Below the pieces are notes generated by a model. That model was not told the origin of the DNA and searched no databases. It was given only the letters and a program-made list of their open reading frames with translations. From Lentisphaeria bacterium (lineage in GTDB: Bacteria > Verrucomicrobiota > Lentisphaeria > Oligosphaerales > Oligosphaeraceae), in the NCBI GenBank assembly GCA_016302725.1, contig JAEDNB010000014.1:1-20384 (forward strand): a stretch of DNA of 20,384 nt. The letters run 5' to 3'. The position numbers and the translations under genes are program-made. Each line of letters begins with the position of its first letter. The stretch's first letter is position 1. Below are positions 13,774-20,384 of the stretch, in pieces.

Positions 13774-15180
13774 ATGACTCCTTCCCCCTCCCTTTATTTG
13801 AGCACCCGCGGCGGAACCCGGCCCGTGGGCTTCGCCGATGCCGTCATGATGGGCCTGGCCACGGACGGCGGCCTCCTGCTGCCCGCCGCCTTCCCCAGGG
13901 TCTCCCCCAAGACCCTGGAGGAATGGTCCCGCCTGAGCTACCCCCAGCTGGCGCTGGAGGTCATGGCCCCCTTCGTGGGGGAGGACTTCTCCCGGGAGGA
14001 GCTGCGGGAGCTGGTGGAGCGGAGCTACGCCACCTTCGACACCCCCGACGTGGTGCCCGTTTCCCCCATGGGGAAGAGCGGCCTCTTCGTGGCGGAACTC
14101 TACCACGGCCCCACCCTCGCCTTCAAGGACATCGCCCTCCAGTTCCTGGGCAATCTCTTCCAGGCCATCCTGCGGAAGCGGGGCGGCGCCCTGAACATCC
14201 TGGGGGCCACCAGCGGAGACACCGGCAGCGCCGCCATCCACGGCGTCCGGGGAAAGGAGGGCATCCAGATTTTCATCATGTATCCCGAGGGAAGGGTCAG
14301 CCCCCTCCAGGAACGGCAGATGGCCACCGTGGACGACCCCAATGTCCATTGCCTTGCCATCCAGGGCACCTTCGACGACGGCCAGCGGGTGCTCAAGGAG
14401 GTCTTCAACGACCTGCCCTTCAAGGAGGCGAAGCGCCTGGGGGCCGTCAACTCCGTGAACTGGGCCCGCATCCTGGCCCAGGTGGTCTACTATTTCTGGG
14501 GCGCCTTCCAGGTGCGCCGCCAGACGGGCAACCCGGACGCCCTCCTCCAGGTGTGCGTCCCTACCGGCAATTTCGGGGACATCTTCGCGGGCTTCGTGGC
14601 CATGTCCATGGGGGCGCCCATCCGGCGTCTGCTCCTGGCCACCAACGAGAATGACATCCTCTCCCGCTTCTTCCGCACGGGCGTCTACCGGCGCGGGGAG
14701 GTGCATCCCACCCTTTCCCCCTCCATGGACATCCAGGTGGCCAGCAATTTCGAACGGTATCTCTACTATCGGCTGGGGGAGGACCCCGCCCGGGTGAAGG
14801 CAGCCATGGAGGGCTTTGCCGCCGGCCTCCCCATCCAGGTGGAGGGGGAGGACCCCCGCTTTGCCGCCGGCCGCGGGGATACCGCCATGACCCTGGAGAC
14901 CATCCGGGAATTCTGGACGCGCCACCAGGTCCTCCTGGATCCCCACGGCGCCGTGGGGGTGGCGGTGGCCCTCCAGAACCCCCTGGAAGGGGCCGTGACC
15001 CTCTGCCTGGAAACCGCCCACCCGGGAAAATTCCCCGCCGCCATCGCCCAGGCCCTGGGGGACGGCTCCCTGGCCACCCATCCCGCCCTGGAAAAACTGA
15101 AGTCCCTCCCCCTGCGGAAATCCCTCCTGCCCCCCACGAAGGAGGCCGTGGAGGCCTTCATGGCGGAACGTATCCCCTGA
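13774..15180 (+). CDS. thrC: Threonine synthase
   Basis: A 468-residue PLP enzyme that converts O-phospho-L-homoserine to L-threonine, the last step of threonine biosynthesis. The N-terminus LYLSTRGG and the region LATDGGLLLP (28-37) are typical of the long-form enzyme. The PLP lysine is K118 in HGPTLAFKDIALQF (111-124). GATSGDTGSAA (144-154) and PTGNFGDIFAG bind substrate and PLP phosphate. The length fits the family (about 430-500). The ATG at 13774 has no Shine-Dalgarno. The RarA-fusion gene follows after 30 bases and is probably co-transcribed. Confidence 0.96.
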   Translation: MTPSPSLYLSTRGGTRPVGFADAVMMGLATDGGLLLPAAFPRVSPKTLEEWSRLSYPQLALEVMAPFVGEDFSREELRELVERSYATFDTPDVVPVSPMGKSGLFVAELYHGPTLAFKDIALQFLGNLFQAILRKRGGALNILGATSGDTGSAAIHGVRGKEGIQIFIMYPEGRVSPLQERQMATVDDPNVHCLAIQGTFDDGQRVLKEVFNDLPFKEAKRLGAVNSVNWARILAQVVYYFWGAFQVRRQTGNPDALLQVCVPTGNFGDIFAGFVAMSMGAPIRRLLLATNENDILSRFFRTGVYRRGEVHPTLSPSMDIQVASNFERYLYYRLGEDPARVKAAMEGFAAGLPIQVEGEDPRFAAGRGDTAMTLETIREFWTRHQVLLDPHGAVGVAVALQNPLEGAVTLCLETAHPGKFPAAIAQALGDGSLATHPALEKLKSLPLRKSLLPPTKEAVEAFMAERIP

Positions 15181-15210
15181 CCGGCGAAACGCCCCATCCC
15201 ACTGCCCGCC

Positions 15211-17442
15211 ATGTCCATGACCCCGCCCGGGCTCTTTGAGCACGCACGACAGGAACGCCTGAAGAAAGAGGCCCCCCTGGCGGCGAGAATGCGCCCCAGG
15301 ACCCTCCAGGAATACATCGGGCAGAGGCATCTCCTGGCCCCGGGCAGGCTCCTCCGAAGGGCCATCCAGGCGGACCGGCTCTCCTCCCTGATCTTCTACG
15401 GGCCGCCCGGCACGGGCAAGACCACCCTGGCCAGCGTCATCGCCAACACCACCAAGTCCGCCTTCGTCACCCTGAACGCCGTGATGACGGGGCTGGCGGA
15501 CCTCAAGGCGGTCACGGCGGAGGCCCAGCGGAAGCAGGGGGAATACGGCCAGCGCACCATCCTCTTCATCGACGAGGTGCACCGCTGGAACCGCGCCCAG
15601 CAGGACGCCCTCCTCCCCTGGGTGGAAAACGGCACCGTCATCCTGGTGGGCGCCACCACCGAAAACCCCTATTTCACCGTCAACCGGGCCCTGGTCTCCC
15701 GAAGCCGGATCTTCCAGCTGAAACCCCTGGACGACCAGGAGGTGCGGCAGGTCCTCCGGCAGGCCCTGGAGGACCCGGAACGGGGCTACGGAAAACTCAA
15801 GGTGCGGCTGGAGGAGGAGGCCATGGCCCACCTGGCCAACGTGGCCAATGGGGATGCCCGGGCCGCCCTCAACGCCCTGGAACTGGCCGTGGAGACCACC
15901 CCGGCGGACGGGGACGGGGTCATCGCCGTGACGCTGGCGGTGGCGGAGGAGTCCATCCAGCGGCGGGCGGTGCTCTACGACCGGGAGGGGGACTGCCATT
16001 TCGACACCATCTCCGCCTTCATCAAGTCCATGCGGGGTTCCGACCCCGACGCCGTCTTCTATTGGCTTGCCAAGATGGTCTACGCAGGGGAGGACCCCCG
16101 CTTCATCTTCCGCCGGATGCTGATTTTTGCCTCCGAGGACATTGGCATGGCGGACCCCCAGGCCGTCCCCTTCGTCCATGCCTGTGCCGAGGCCTTTGAC
16201 CGCGTGGGGCTTCCGGAGGGGCATTTCCCCCTGGCCCACGCCGCCCTCTATTGCGCCACCGCCCCCAAGTCCAATTCCGTCCTGGGCTTCTTCGACGCCC
16301 TGAAACTGGTGGAGAAGGAGCGGGAAGGGGAGGTTCCCAACCACCTGCGGGATGCCAGCCGGGACAAGAAGGGCTTTGGCCATGGGGTGGGCTACCGCTA
16401 TCCCCACGAATACCGGGACCACTGGGTGGCCCAGCAGTATCTTCCCTCCTTCCTCCAGGGGCGCGTCTTCTACCAGCCAGGGGAACTGGGCTACGAACGC
16501 ACCCTGTCCGACCAGATCCGCAGGCGGCGGGAGCTGCAGTTGGCCGCCCTGCGGGAGACGGAACAGCAGGCCCCCCGGGAAATCCTCACCTTCTCCCCCC
16601 CCGAGAAGGGGGCGGAACAGTGGCTGGCCCGCACCGTGGATTCCCTGGCGGGCTTCCTCGCCCAACTGCGCACGGAACTCTTCCGGAAACACCCCCTCCA
16701 GCGCCATGAACGGGTCCTGGACCTCACCGCCGACTCCGGATTGCTGACCTGGGAGGCGGTGCGCCAGGTCCCGGAAGGGGGGGTCTGGGCCCTGGTGCGC
16801 ACCCCGGAGGCCAGGGATGTCCTCTGGGAGGAGGCCGCCAATCTCCCCGAACTCCGCCGCCCCCAAATCCTGGTGGGCTCCCCCGAAGACCTCCCCGCAC
16901 TCCTCCAGGGACGGGGCGAGGCAGACCTCCGCTTCGAACTCATCCTGGGACGCAACGCCCTGGGCAGGCTGCCCCGCCGCCGGGAGGCCCTCGCCCATCT
17001 GGCCTTTCTCCTGGAACCCGGGACGGGCACCCTGGCCCTGGCGGAAACCCTCCCCCGGCGGGGACAGCGCCTATCCCTCCTCCTGGAGGGTTTCTCCCTG
17101 CCCCCGGAGGTGCGGGAGGCCGAGGAACGCCTCTACCACAAAAAGGGGGACCCCCTCCTGGACTGGGATGTGGAGGAACTTCTCCAGGAGGCCAGGGAGG
17201 CCGGCCTGGGACATCCCGCCGTCTCCCTCCTGGAGTCCCGGCGCACCCAGCTGCTTCCCGCCGCCGTCCTCCAGCGGTGGCTGGATCCCGAGGCACCCGG
17301 CTCCTATGCGGGGCGCCTGAAGGAGGCAGGACTCTCCCCGGAAGCCCTCCGGAAATTCCAGGAGGCCATGGCCACCCTGGCGGGAAAGGCCGTGGCCATC
17401 CATTCCGTGGTGGCCCTCCTGGAGGCCTCCAGGCCCGGCTGA
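15211..17442 (+). CDS. rarA: RarA (MgsA) AAA+ ATPase fused to a C-terminal methyltransferase-like domain
   Basis: A 743-residue protein. Residues 1-450 are a full RarA/MgsA replication-maintenance ATPase: Walker A GPPGTGKT (64-71), Walker B ILFIDEVHRWN (117-127), sensor GATTENPYF (148-156) and arginine finger region SRSRIF (163-168), followed by the RarA-specific tetramerisation part (MRGSDPDAVFYWLAKMVYAGEDPRFIFRRM). Residues from about 451 form an extra domain: VLDLTADSGLLTWEA (502-516) looks like a degenerate SAM-binding motif I, and LILGRNALGRLP resembles a later methyltransferase strand. Such RarA/unknown-domain fusions are known in cyanobacteria and some PVC bacteria. RarA acts at stalled forks; the function of the fused domain is not established. 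Confidence 0.93.
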   Translation: MSMTPPGLFEHARQERLKKEAPLAARMRPRTLQEYIGQRHLLAPGRLLRRAIQADRLSSLIFYGPPGTGKTTLASVIANTTKSAFVTLNAVMTGLADLKAVTAEAQRKQGEYGQRTILFIDEVHRWNRAQQDALLPWVENGTVILVGATTENPYFTVNRALVSRSRIFQLKPLDDQEVRQVLRQALEDPERGYGKLKVRLEEEAMAHLANVANGDARAALNALELAVETTPADGDGVIAVTLAVAEESIQRRAVLYDREGDCHFDTISAFIKSMRGSDPDAVFYWLAKMVYAGEDPRFIFRRMLIFASEDIGMADPQAVPFVHACAEAFDRVGLPEGHFPLAHAALYCATAPKSNSVLGFFDALKLVEKEREGEVPNHLRDASRDKKGFGHGVGYRYPHEYRDHWVAQQYLPSFLQGRVFYQPGELGYERTLSDQIRRRRELQLAALRETEQQAPREILTFSPPEKGAEQWLARTVDSLAGFLAQLRTELFRKHPLQRHERVLDLTADSGLLTWEAVRQVPEGGVWALVRTPEARDVLWEEAANLPELRRPQILVGSPEDLPALLQGRGEADLRFELILGRNALGRLPRRREALAHLAFLLEPGTGTLALAETLPRRGQRLSLLLEGFSLPPEVREAEERLYHKKGDPLLDWDVEELLQEAREAGLGHPAVSLLESRRTQLLPAAVLQRWLDPEAPGSYAGRLKEAGLSPEALRKFQEAMATLAGKAVAIHSVVALLEASRPG

Positions 17443-17662
17443 GTCCCCGGAAGACGCCTTATTTCTTCTCGCCCCCGCAAATCTCCCCTTTTTCTGCTAA
17501 TGTTTTCCCATATCCCCGGAAAACGCCAGAAAAATGGCCGGGATTAACGTATATTTTCCGTCTATGCCGGATACTTTGGAAAAGAGCAAGTAAAGTTTAA
17601 GGGATTTCCAAATACCCCCTTTCCTGAAATTCCATACCTCAAGCAAAGGAGAAGACCCCACC
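17443..17662. other. Leader region of lemA, with an imperfect direct repeat
   Basis: A 220-base noncoding stretch clearly richer in A/T than its surroundings, fitting a promoter region for lemA. A 14-base repeat, ccccggaagacgcc at 17445-17458 and ccccggaaaacgcc at 17514-17527, differs at one base. TATATT at 17550-17555 could be a -10 box but has no good -35. AAAGGAG at 17645-17651 lies 11 bases before the lemA ATG and is a likely, widely spaced ribosome binding site. No intrinsic terminator for the RarA-fusion gene is evident. Confidence 0.5.
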
Positions 17663-18346
17663 ATGGCGAATGAATTGGATGAATTGACGGGCCCCGTGAA
17701 CGAGGCCGGACGGGATGTGCACGTCATCGAAAAGCAGATTCCCGTGAAGGTGGGCTTCGGTTCCACCCTCTTTGAAATCCTCCTCTGGGTCTGCGGCATC
17801 CTCCCCGGAGTCATCTTCCTGTTCATGAAAATCTCCGCAGGGAACTATTTCCGGAAACTCCAGCAGAAACTCCAGGCAGACGCCTCCGAAATCGACAACT
17901 ACCTGGAACAGCGGGTCGTCATCCTCCAAAATCTCGCCGGCCTGGTCAACAAGGCCGTGTCCCTGGACACCGAGGTGATGACCACCATCGCCGCCTACCG
18001 AGGCGGAATAGACCCCAAGGCCGGACAGGCCATGGGGGATGCCAGGCGCAATGAACTGGCCCAGGGACTGGACCGCTCCTTCGCCCGTCTCTTCCCCCAA
18101 ATCGAGGCCTATCCCGAACTGAAGGCACACAAGGCCATCGCCGACGCCATCCAGCAGAACAACTACCTCCAACGGGAAATCACCGCCGCACGGAGCCTCT
18201 ACAACGACACCGTGACCCAGTGGAATACCTCCCTCTTCGAATGGCCTACCCGCCAAATCGTGGCCGCCCGCGCCGGCTACACCACCCGTATCCCCTTCAC
18301 CGCCAGCGCCGAAATCCGCTCCCAGGCGCGCCAGAACTTCTTCTAG
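17663..18346 (+). CDS. lemA: LemA-family membrane protein
   Basis: A 227-residue protein. A polar N-terminus precedes one TM helix (about 34-55, STLFEILLWVCGILPGVIFLFM) and a long helical LemA domain. Recognisable LemA features are the repeated helical segments around YLEQRVVILQNLAGLVNKA and a C-terminal YNDTVTQWNTSLFEWPTRQIVA, corresponding to the YN-x-x-V-x-x-(F/Y)-N ... P-x-x-x-(I/V)-A pattern. The molecular role of LemA proteins is poorly defined. The N-terminus is longer and more acidic than in compact LemA proteins that begin directly with the TM. The gene lies in an AT-rich promoter context and is followed after 162 bases by a two-TM protein likely to be its partner. Confidence 0.88.
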   Translation: MANELDELTGPVNEAGRDVHVIEKQIPVKVGFGSTLFEILLWVCGILPGVIFLFMKISAGNYFRKLQQKLQADASEIDNYLEQRVVILQNLAGLVNKAVSLDTEVMTTIAAYRGGIDPKAGQAMGDARRNELAQGLDRSFARLFPQIEAYPELKAHKAIADAIQQNNYLQREITAARSLYNDTVTQWNTSLFEWPTRQIVAARAGYTTRIPFTASAEIRSQARQNFF

Positions 18347-18508
18347 GCAAAGACTCCCCAAGCCTCCCGCCCGGGGCACGGCCCCAGGCCTGAAGCCCCC
18401 ACACCTCCACCGGCACACCCTCCGTGGAACATGCGGTCGGGACAGGGTGCCCACGAGGGCATTCTCCTCCCGGCCGCTTTCTTTTTCCCCTTCCCCCCCT
18501 TGCCGCCC

Positions 18509-20335
18509 ATGGCCACAGAAGAAAATCCCATCCCCAATGTCGACGCGGAGGAAATCTTCCAGCCTGTGGAAGCCTTCCGGGAACGCTTTCGCCAGGCCTT
18601 CCACGACGAGGCGCTCCTGGAGTTTGAACGCCTCCGGGAGGCCGCCCAGGTGGACGAGGAGGAGAACCGGGCGACCATCGCGGAACTGGACGAGAAGCAG
18701 AGGCAGTTGAACAACGCCGCCAGTTCCCGGAATTTCTACACGTGGCTCATCATCCTTTTTTTCCTCACCCTCGCCGGAGGCGCCATCGCGGCCCTCTATC
18801 CCTTCTTCTCCGAGGCCTCCAACGTGGACCAGGAAGCCTGCCTGGCCTGGGGCGGCGGCATCTTCCTGGTCTCCCTCCTCCTCCTTTTCCTCTTCTTCCC
18901 CCTGCGGAAAAAGGCGGCAAAACTCATGGAGCTCCTCACCCCCCTGGTCCAGGACCTCACCCAGCAGTCCTGGACGCAAATGGAACCCCTGAACCAGCGC
19001 TACGACTGGGAACTGCTCCCCCGGCTCATCCGAAAGGTGTGCCCCATGCTCAGCTTCGACCCCTATTTCACGGTGGGGCGCCTCCAGGAACTCGTCCAGG
19101 ATTTCGACCTGCCGGAAAATTACCTGGACGAGACCCAGTCGGTGCTCTTCGCCCAAAGCGGCACCATGCGGGGAAACCCCTTTGTCTTCGCGGATGTGCT
19201 CTGCCAGGAGTGGGGGGAGAAGACCTACTACGGACATTTGACCATCCACTGGCGGGAGAGGGTGACCGACTCCGAGGGAAAGAGCCACTGGGTCACCCGA
19301 AGCGAAACCCTCACCGCCACCTATGACGCCCCCATCCCCGTCTACGGGAAATACAGCCTCCTCTTCTACGGCAACGACGCCGCCCCAAAACTCCGCTTCA
19401 GCCGCACCCCCTCCAGCCTCTCCCAGGCGGGAGACGGATTCTTCGACAAAATGCGGAAGAAAAGCGAACTGAAAAAACTGAAGGCATTCTCGGAAAACCT
19501 GGATGACGAATCCCAATACACCATGATGGGCAACGAGGAGTTCGAACTCCTCTTCCACTCCACCGACCGCTCCAGCGAAACCCAGTTCCGACTCCTCTTC
19601 ACCCCCCTCGCCATGAGCCAGATGGTCAATCTCCTCAAGGACAACCAAGTGGGCTACGGAGACGACTTCACCTTCCAAAAACTGGGACGCCTCAATGTCC
19701 TCATCCCCCGGCACCTGGGAGGGAACTTCTCCCTGGACACCGACCCCAGGACCTTCGCCTCCAACGACATCGACAAGGCAAAGTCGTTCTTCCTGGCGCA
19801 CGCAGAGGAGTATTTCCGCGCCATCTATTTCGCCCTGGCCCCCTATCTCTGCATCCCCCTCTACCAGCAAATCCGCTCCGCCAGGACCATCTACGGCTAC
19901 AAGCCAGGGGAGGCCTCCTGCGAATGGGAACAGGAAAGCCTGGCAAACTATCTGGGCGAAAAACACTTCGCACACCCGGACTCCATCACCCGGAATATCC
20001 TGAAAATCTCCCGGGCGAACCGGCGGGGACAGGATGGCAAGGTGGACGTCACCTCCCACGGATTCACGGGAGTCCCCCGAACCACCTACGTGGAGGTCTG
20101 GGGCGGCGACGGAAAATGCCACGATGTCCCCGTGGAGTGGATCGAGTATCTCCCTGTCAGCCGCACCTCTTCCTTCCATGTGGCCGAACAGATCCCCACC
20201 GACCTGGGGGCAAAGGTGCAGCCCCTCCAGGGAGAACAGCGCACCAACCTGGATGAATTCCTGGAGAAATCCGGCCTGAACCGTGCCGACGCAGCCTATC
20301 GTCGGCATATCTTCGCCTGGGCCATCCCCAAATGA
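18509..20335 (+). CDS. Two-TM protein with a large soluble domain, putative LemA partner (DUF3137-like)
   Basis: A 608-residue protein I do not firmly recognise. A charged N-terminal coiled segment (about 20-70) precedes two TM helices (77-99 and 113-131), followed by a soluble domain of more than 450 residues. Topology, position after lemA, and the segment QSGTMRGNPFVFADVLCQEWGEKTYYGHLTI recall DUF3137-type proteins, often adjacent to LemA; this is tentative. No catalytic motif is seen. The frame is open to an ATG at 18431, adding 26 hydrophobic, Pro-rich residues. The ATG at 18509 is preferred because MATEENPIPN is an ordinary start and pyrimidine-rich leaders are common among nearby genes. 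Cytoplasmic placement of the soluble domain is inferred from even TM number. Confidence 0.75.
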   Translation: MATEENPIPNVDAEEIFQPVEAFRERFRQAFHDEALLEFERLREAAQVDEEENRATIAELDEKQRQLNNAASSRNFYTWLIILFFLTLAGGAIAALYPFFSEASNVDQEACLAWGGGIFLVSLLLLFLFFPLRKKAAKLMELLTPLVQDLTQQSWTQMEPLNQRYDWELLPRLIRKVCPMLSFDPYFTVGRLQELVQDFDLPENYLDETQSVLFAQSGTMRGNPFVFADVLCQEWGEKTYYGHLTIHWRERVTDSEGKSHWVTRSETLTATYDAPIPVYGKYSLLFYGNDAAPKLRFSRTPSSLSQAGDGFFDKMRKKSELKKLKAFSENLDDESQYTMMGNEEFELLFHSTDRSSETQFRLLFTPLAMSQMVNLLKDNQVGYGDDFTFQKLGRLNVLIPRHLGGNFSLDTDPRTFASNDIDKAKSFFLAHAEEYFRAIYFALAPYLCIPLYQQIRSARTIYGYKPGEASCEWEQESLANYLGEKHFAHPDSITRNILKISRANRRGQDGKVDVTSHGFTGVPRTTYVEVWGGDGKCHDVPVEWIEYLPVSRTSSFHVAEQIPTDLGAKVQPLQGEQRTNLDEFLEKSGLNRADAAYRRHIFAWAIPK

Positions 20336-20384
20336 CCCCCGGGAAGGGGAAGGAACAGGCGGCGCTGCCGCGACAACAGGGAGG
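20336..20384. other. Downstream flank of the putative LemA partner gene
   Basis: GC-rich noncoding tail containing a 5-bp hairpin, gcggc-gct-gccgc (20359-20371), without a T-run. The last bases, agggagg, could be the ribosome binding site of a plus-strand gene starting just beyond the window. Confidence 0.3.

Noticed and set aside
13666..16998. A minus-strand open frame of about 1110 codons antisense to thrC and the RarA-fusion gene
   Set aside because: Same signature as other antisense frames here: no motif and biased composition. The sense strand encodes threonine synthase and RarA with all catalytic motifs intact.
676..17442. Repeated CTCCAGGA/TCCTGGAG words through the window, considered as a Chi-like or uptake motif
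   Set aside because: They occur mostly where codons for Leu-Gln-Glu or similar fall with C-ending Leu and CAG Gln, so codon preference explains them; no regular spacing was seen.
18431..18508. A signal-peptide-like 26-residue extension of the LemA-partner gene
   Set aside because: It is Phe/Pro-rich with no proper n-region or cleavage site, and the downstream ATG gives an ordinary start. Kept only as an alternative.

Overview
The window is GC-rich and densely coded. It looks like a chromosomal segment from a bacterium of the PVC group, most likely Lentisphaerota, Kiritimatiellota or Verrucomicrobiota. That placement is inference. It rests on the gene mix: RNase Y; a RarA fused to a methyltransferase-like domain; a block holding an ABC-2 permease, a membrane-anchored helical-repeat protein and ExbB/ExbD; and many genes with pyrimidine-rich leaders that lack a Shine-Dalgarno sequence. 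I see no tRNA, rRNA, CRISPR array, insertion sequence or phage gene.

Minus-strand block, 13599 down to 1. In transcription order it encodes a DJ-1/PfpI protein, an ABC-2 type permease, a large anchored helical-repeat protein, an ExbB/TolQ-type channel protein, an ExbD/TolR-type protein, a TonB-like protein, a small membrane zinc-ribbon protein, RsmD (16S rRNA methyltransferase), 5-formyltetrahydrofolate cyclo-ligase, RNase Y, an Lrp/AsnC regulator, a class I aminotransferase, TrmB (tRNA m7G methyltransferase) and an HD-domain phosphohydrolase. After a 273-base gap comes the N-terminal third of a FucO-type iron alcohol dehydrogenase, cut by the window edge. Most junctions are short gaps or overlaps (ATGA at rsmD/cyclo-ligase, 20 bases at cyclo-ligase/rny, 26 bases at Lrp/aminotransferase, 32 bases at ExbD/TonB-like), so co-transcription in several segments is likely.

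Divergent plus-strand block, 13774 to 20335. It carries thrC (threonine synthase), a RarA-fusion ATPase, a LemA-family protein and a two-TM protein with a large soluble domain that probably works with LemA. The 174-base divergent region (13600-13773) holds a 19-base palindrome and two further hairpins, and is the best regulatory candidate in the window.

The part most worth study is 7207-12909: an ABC-2 permease with a large extracytoplasmic domain but no ATPase beside it, an anchored helical-repeat protein, and ExbB/ExbD/TonB-like proteins. Together they look like an envelope-spanning assembly. The ExbD-like protein has no acidic residue in its only transmembrane helix, where ExbD and TolR normally carry the Asp required for proton-driven work. 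The remaining genes are ordinary housekeeping: RNA modification and decay, folate, amino acid metabolism and replication-fork maintenance.
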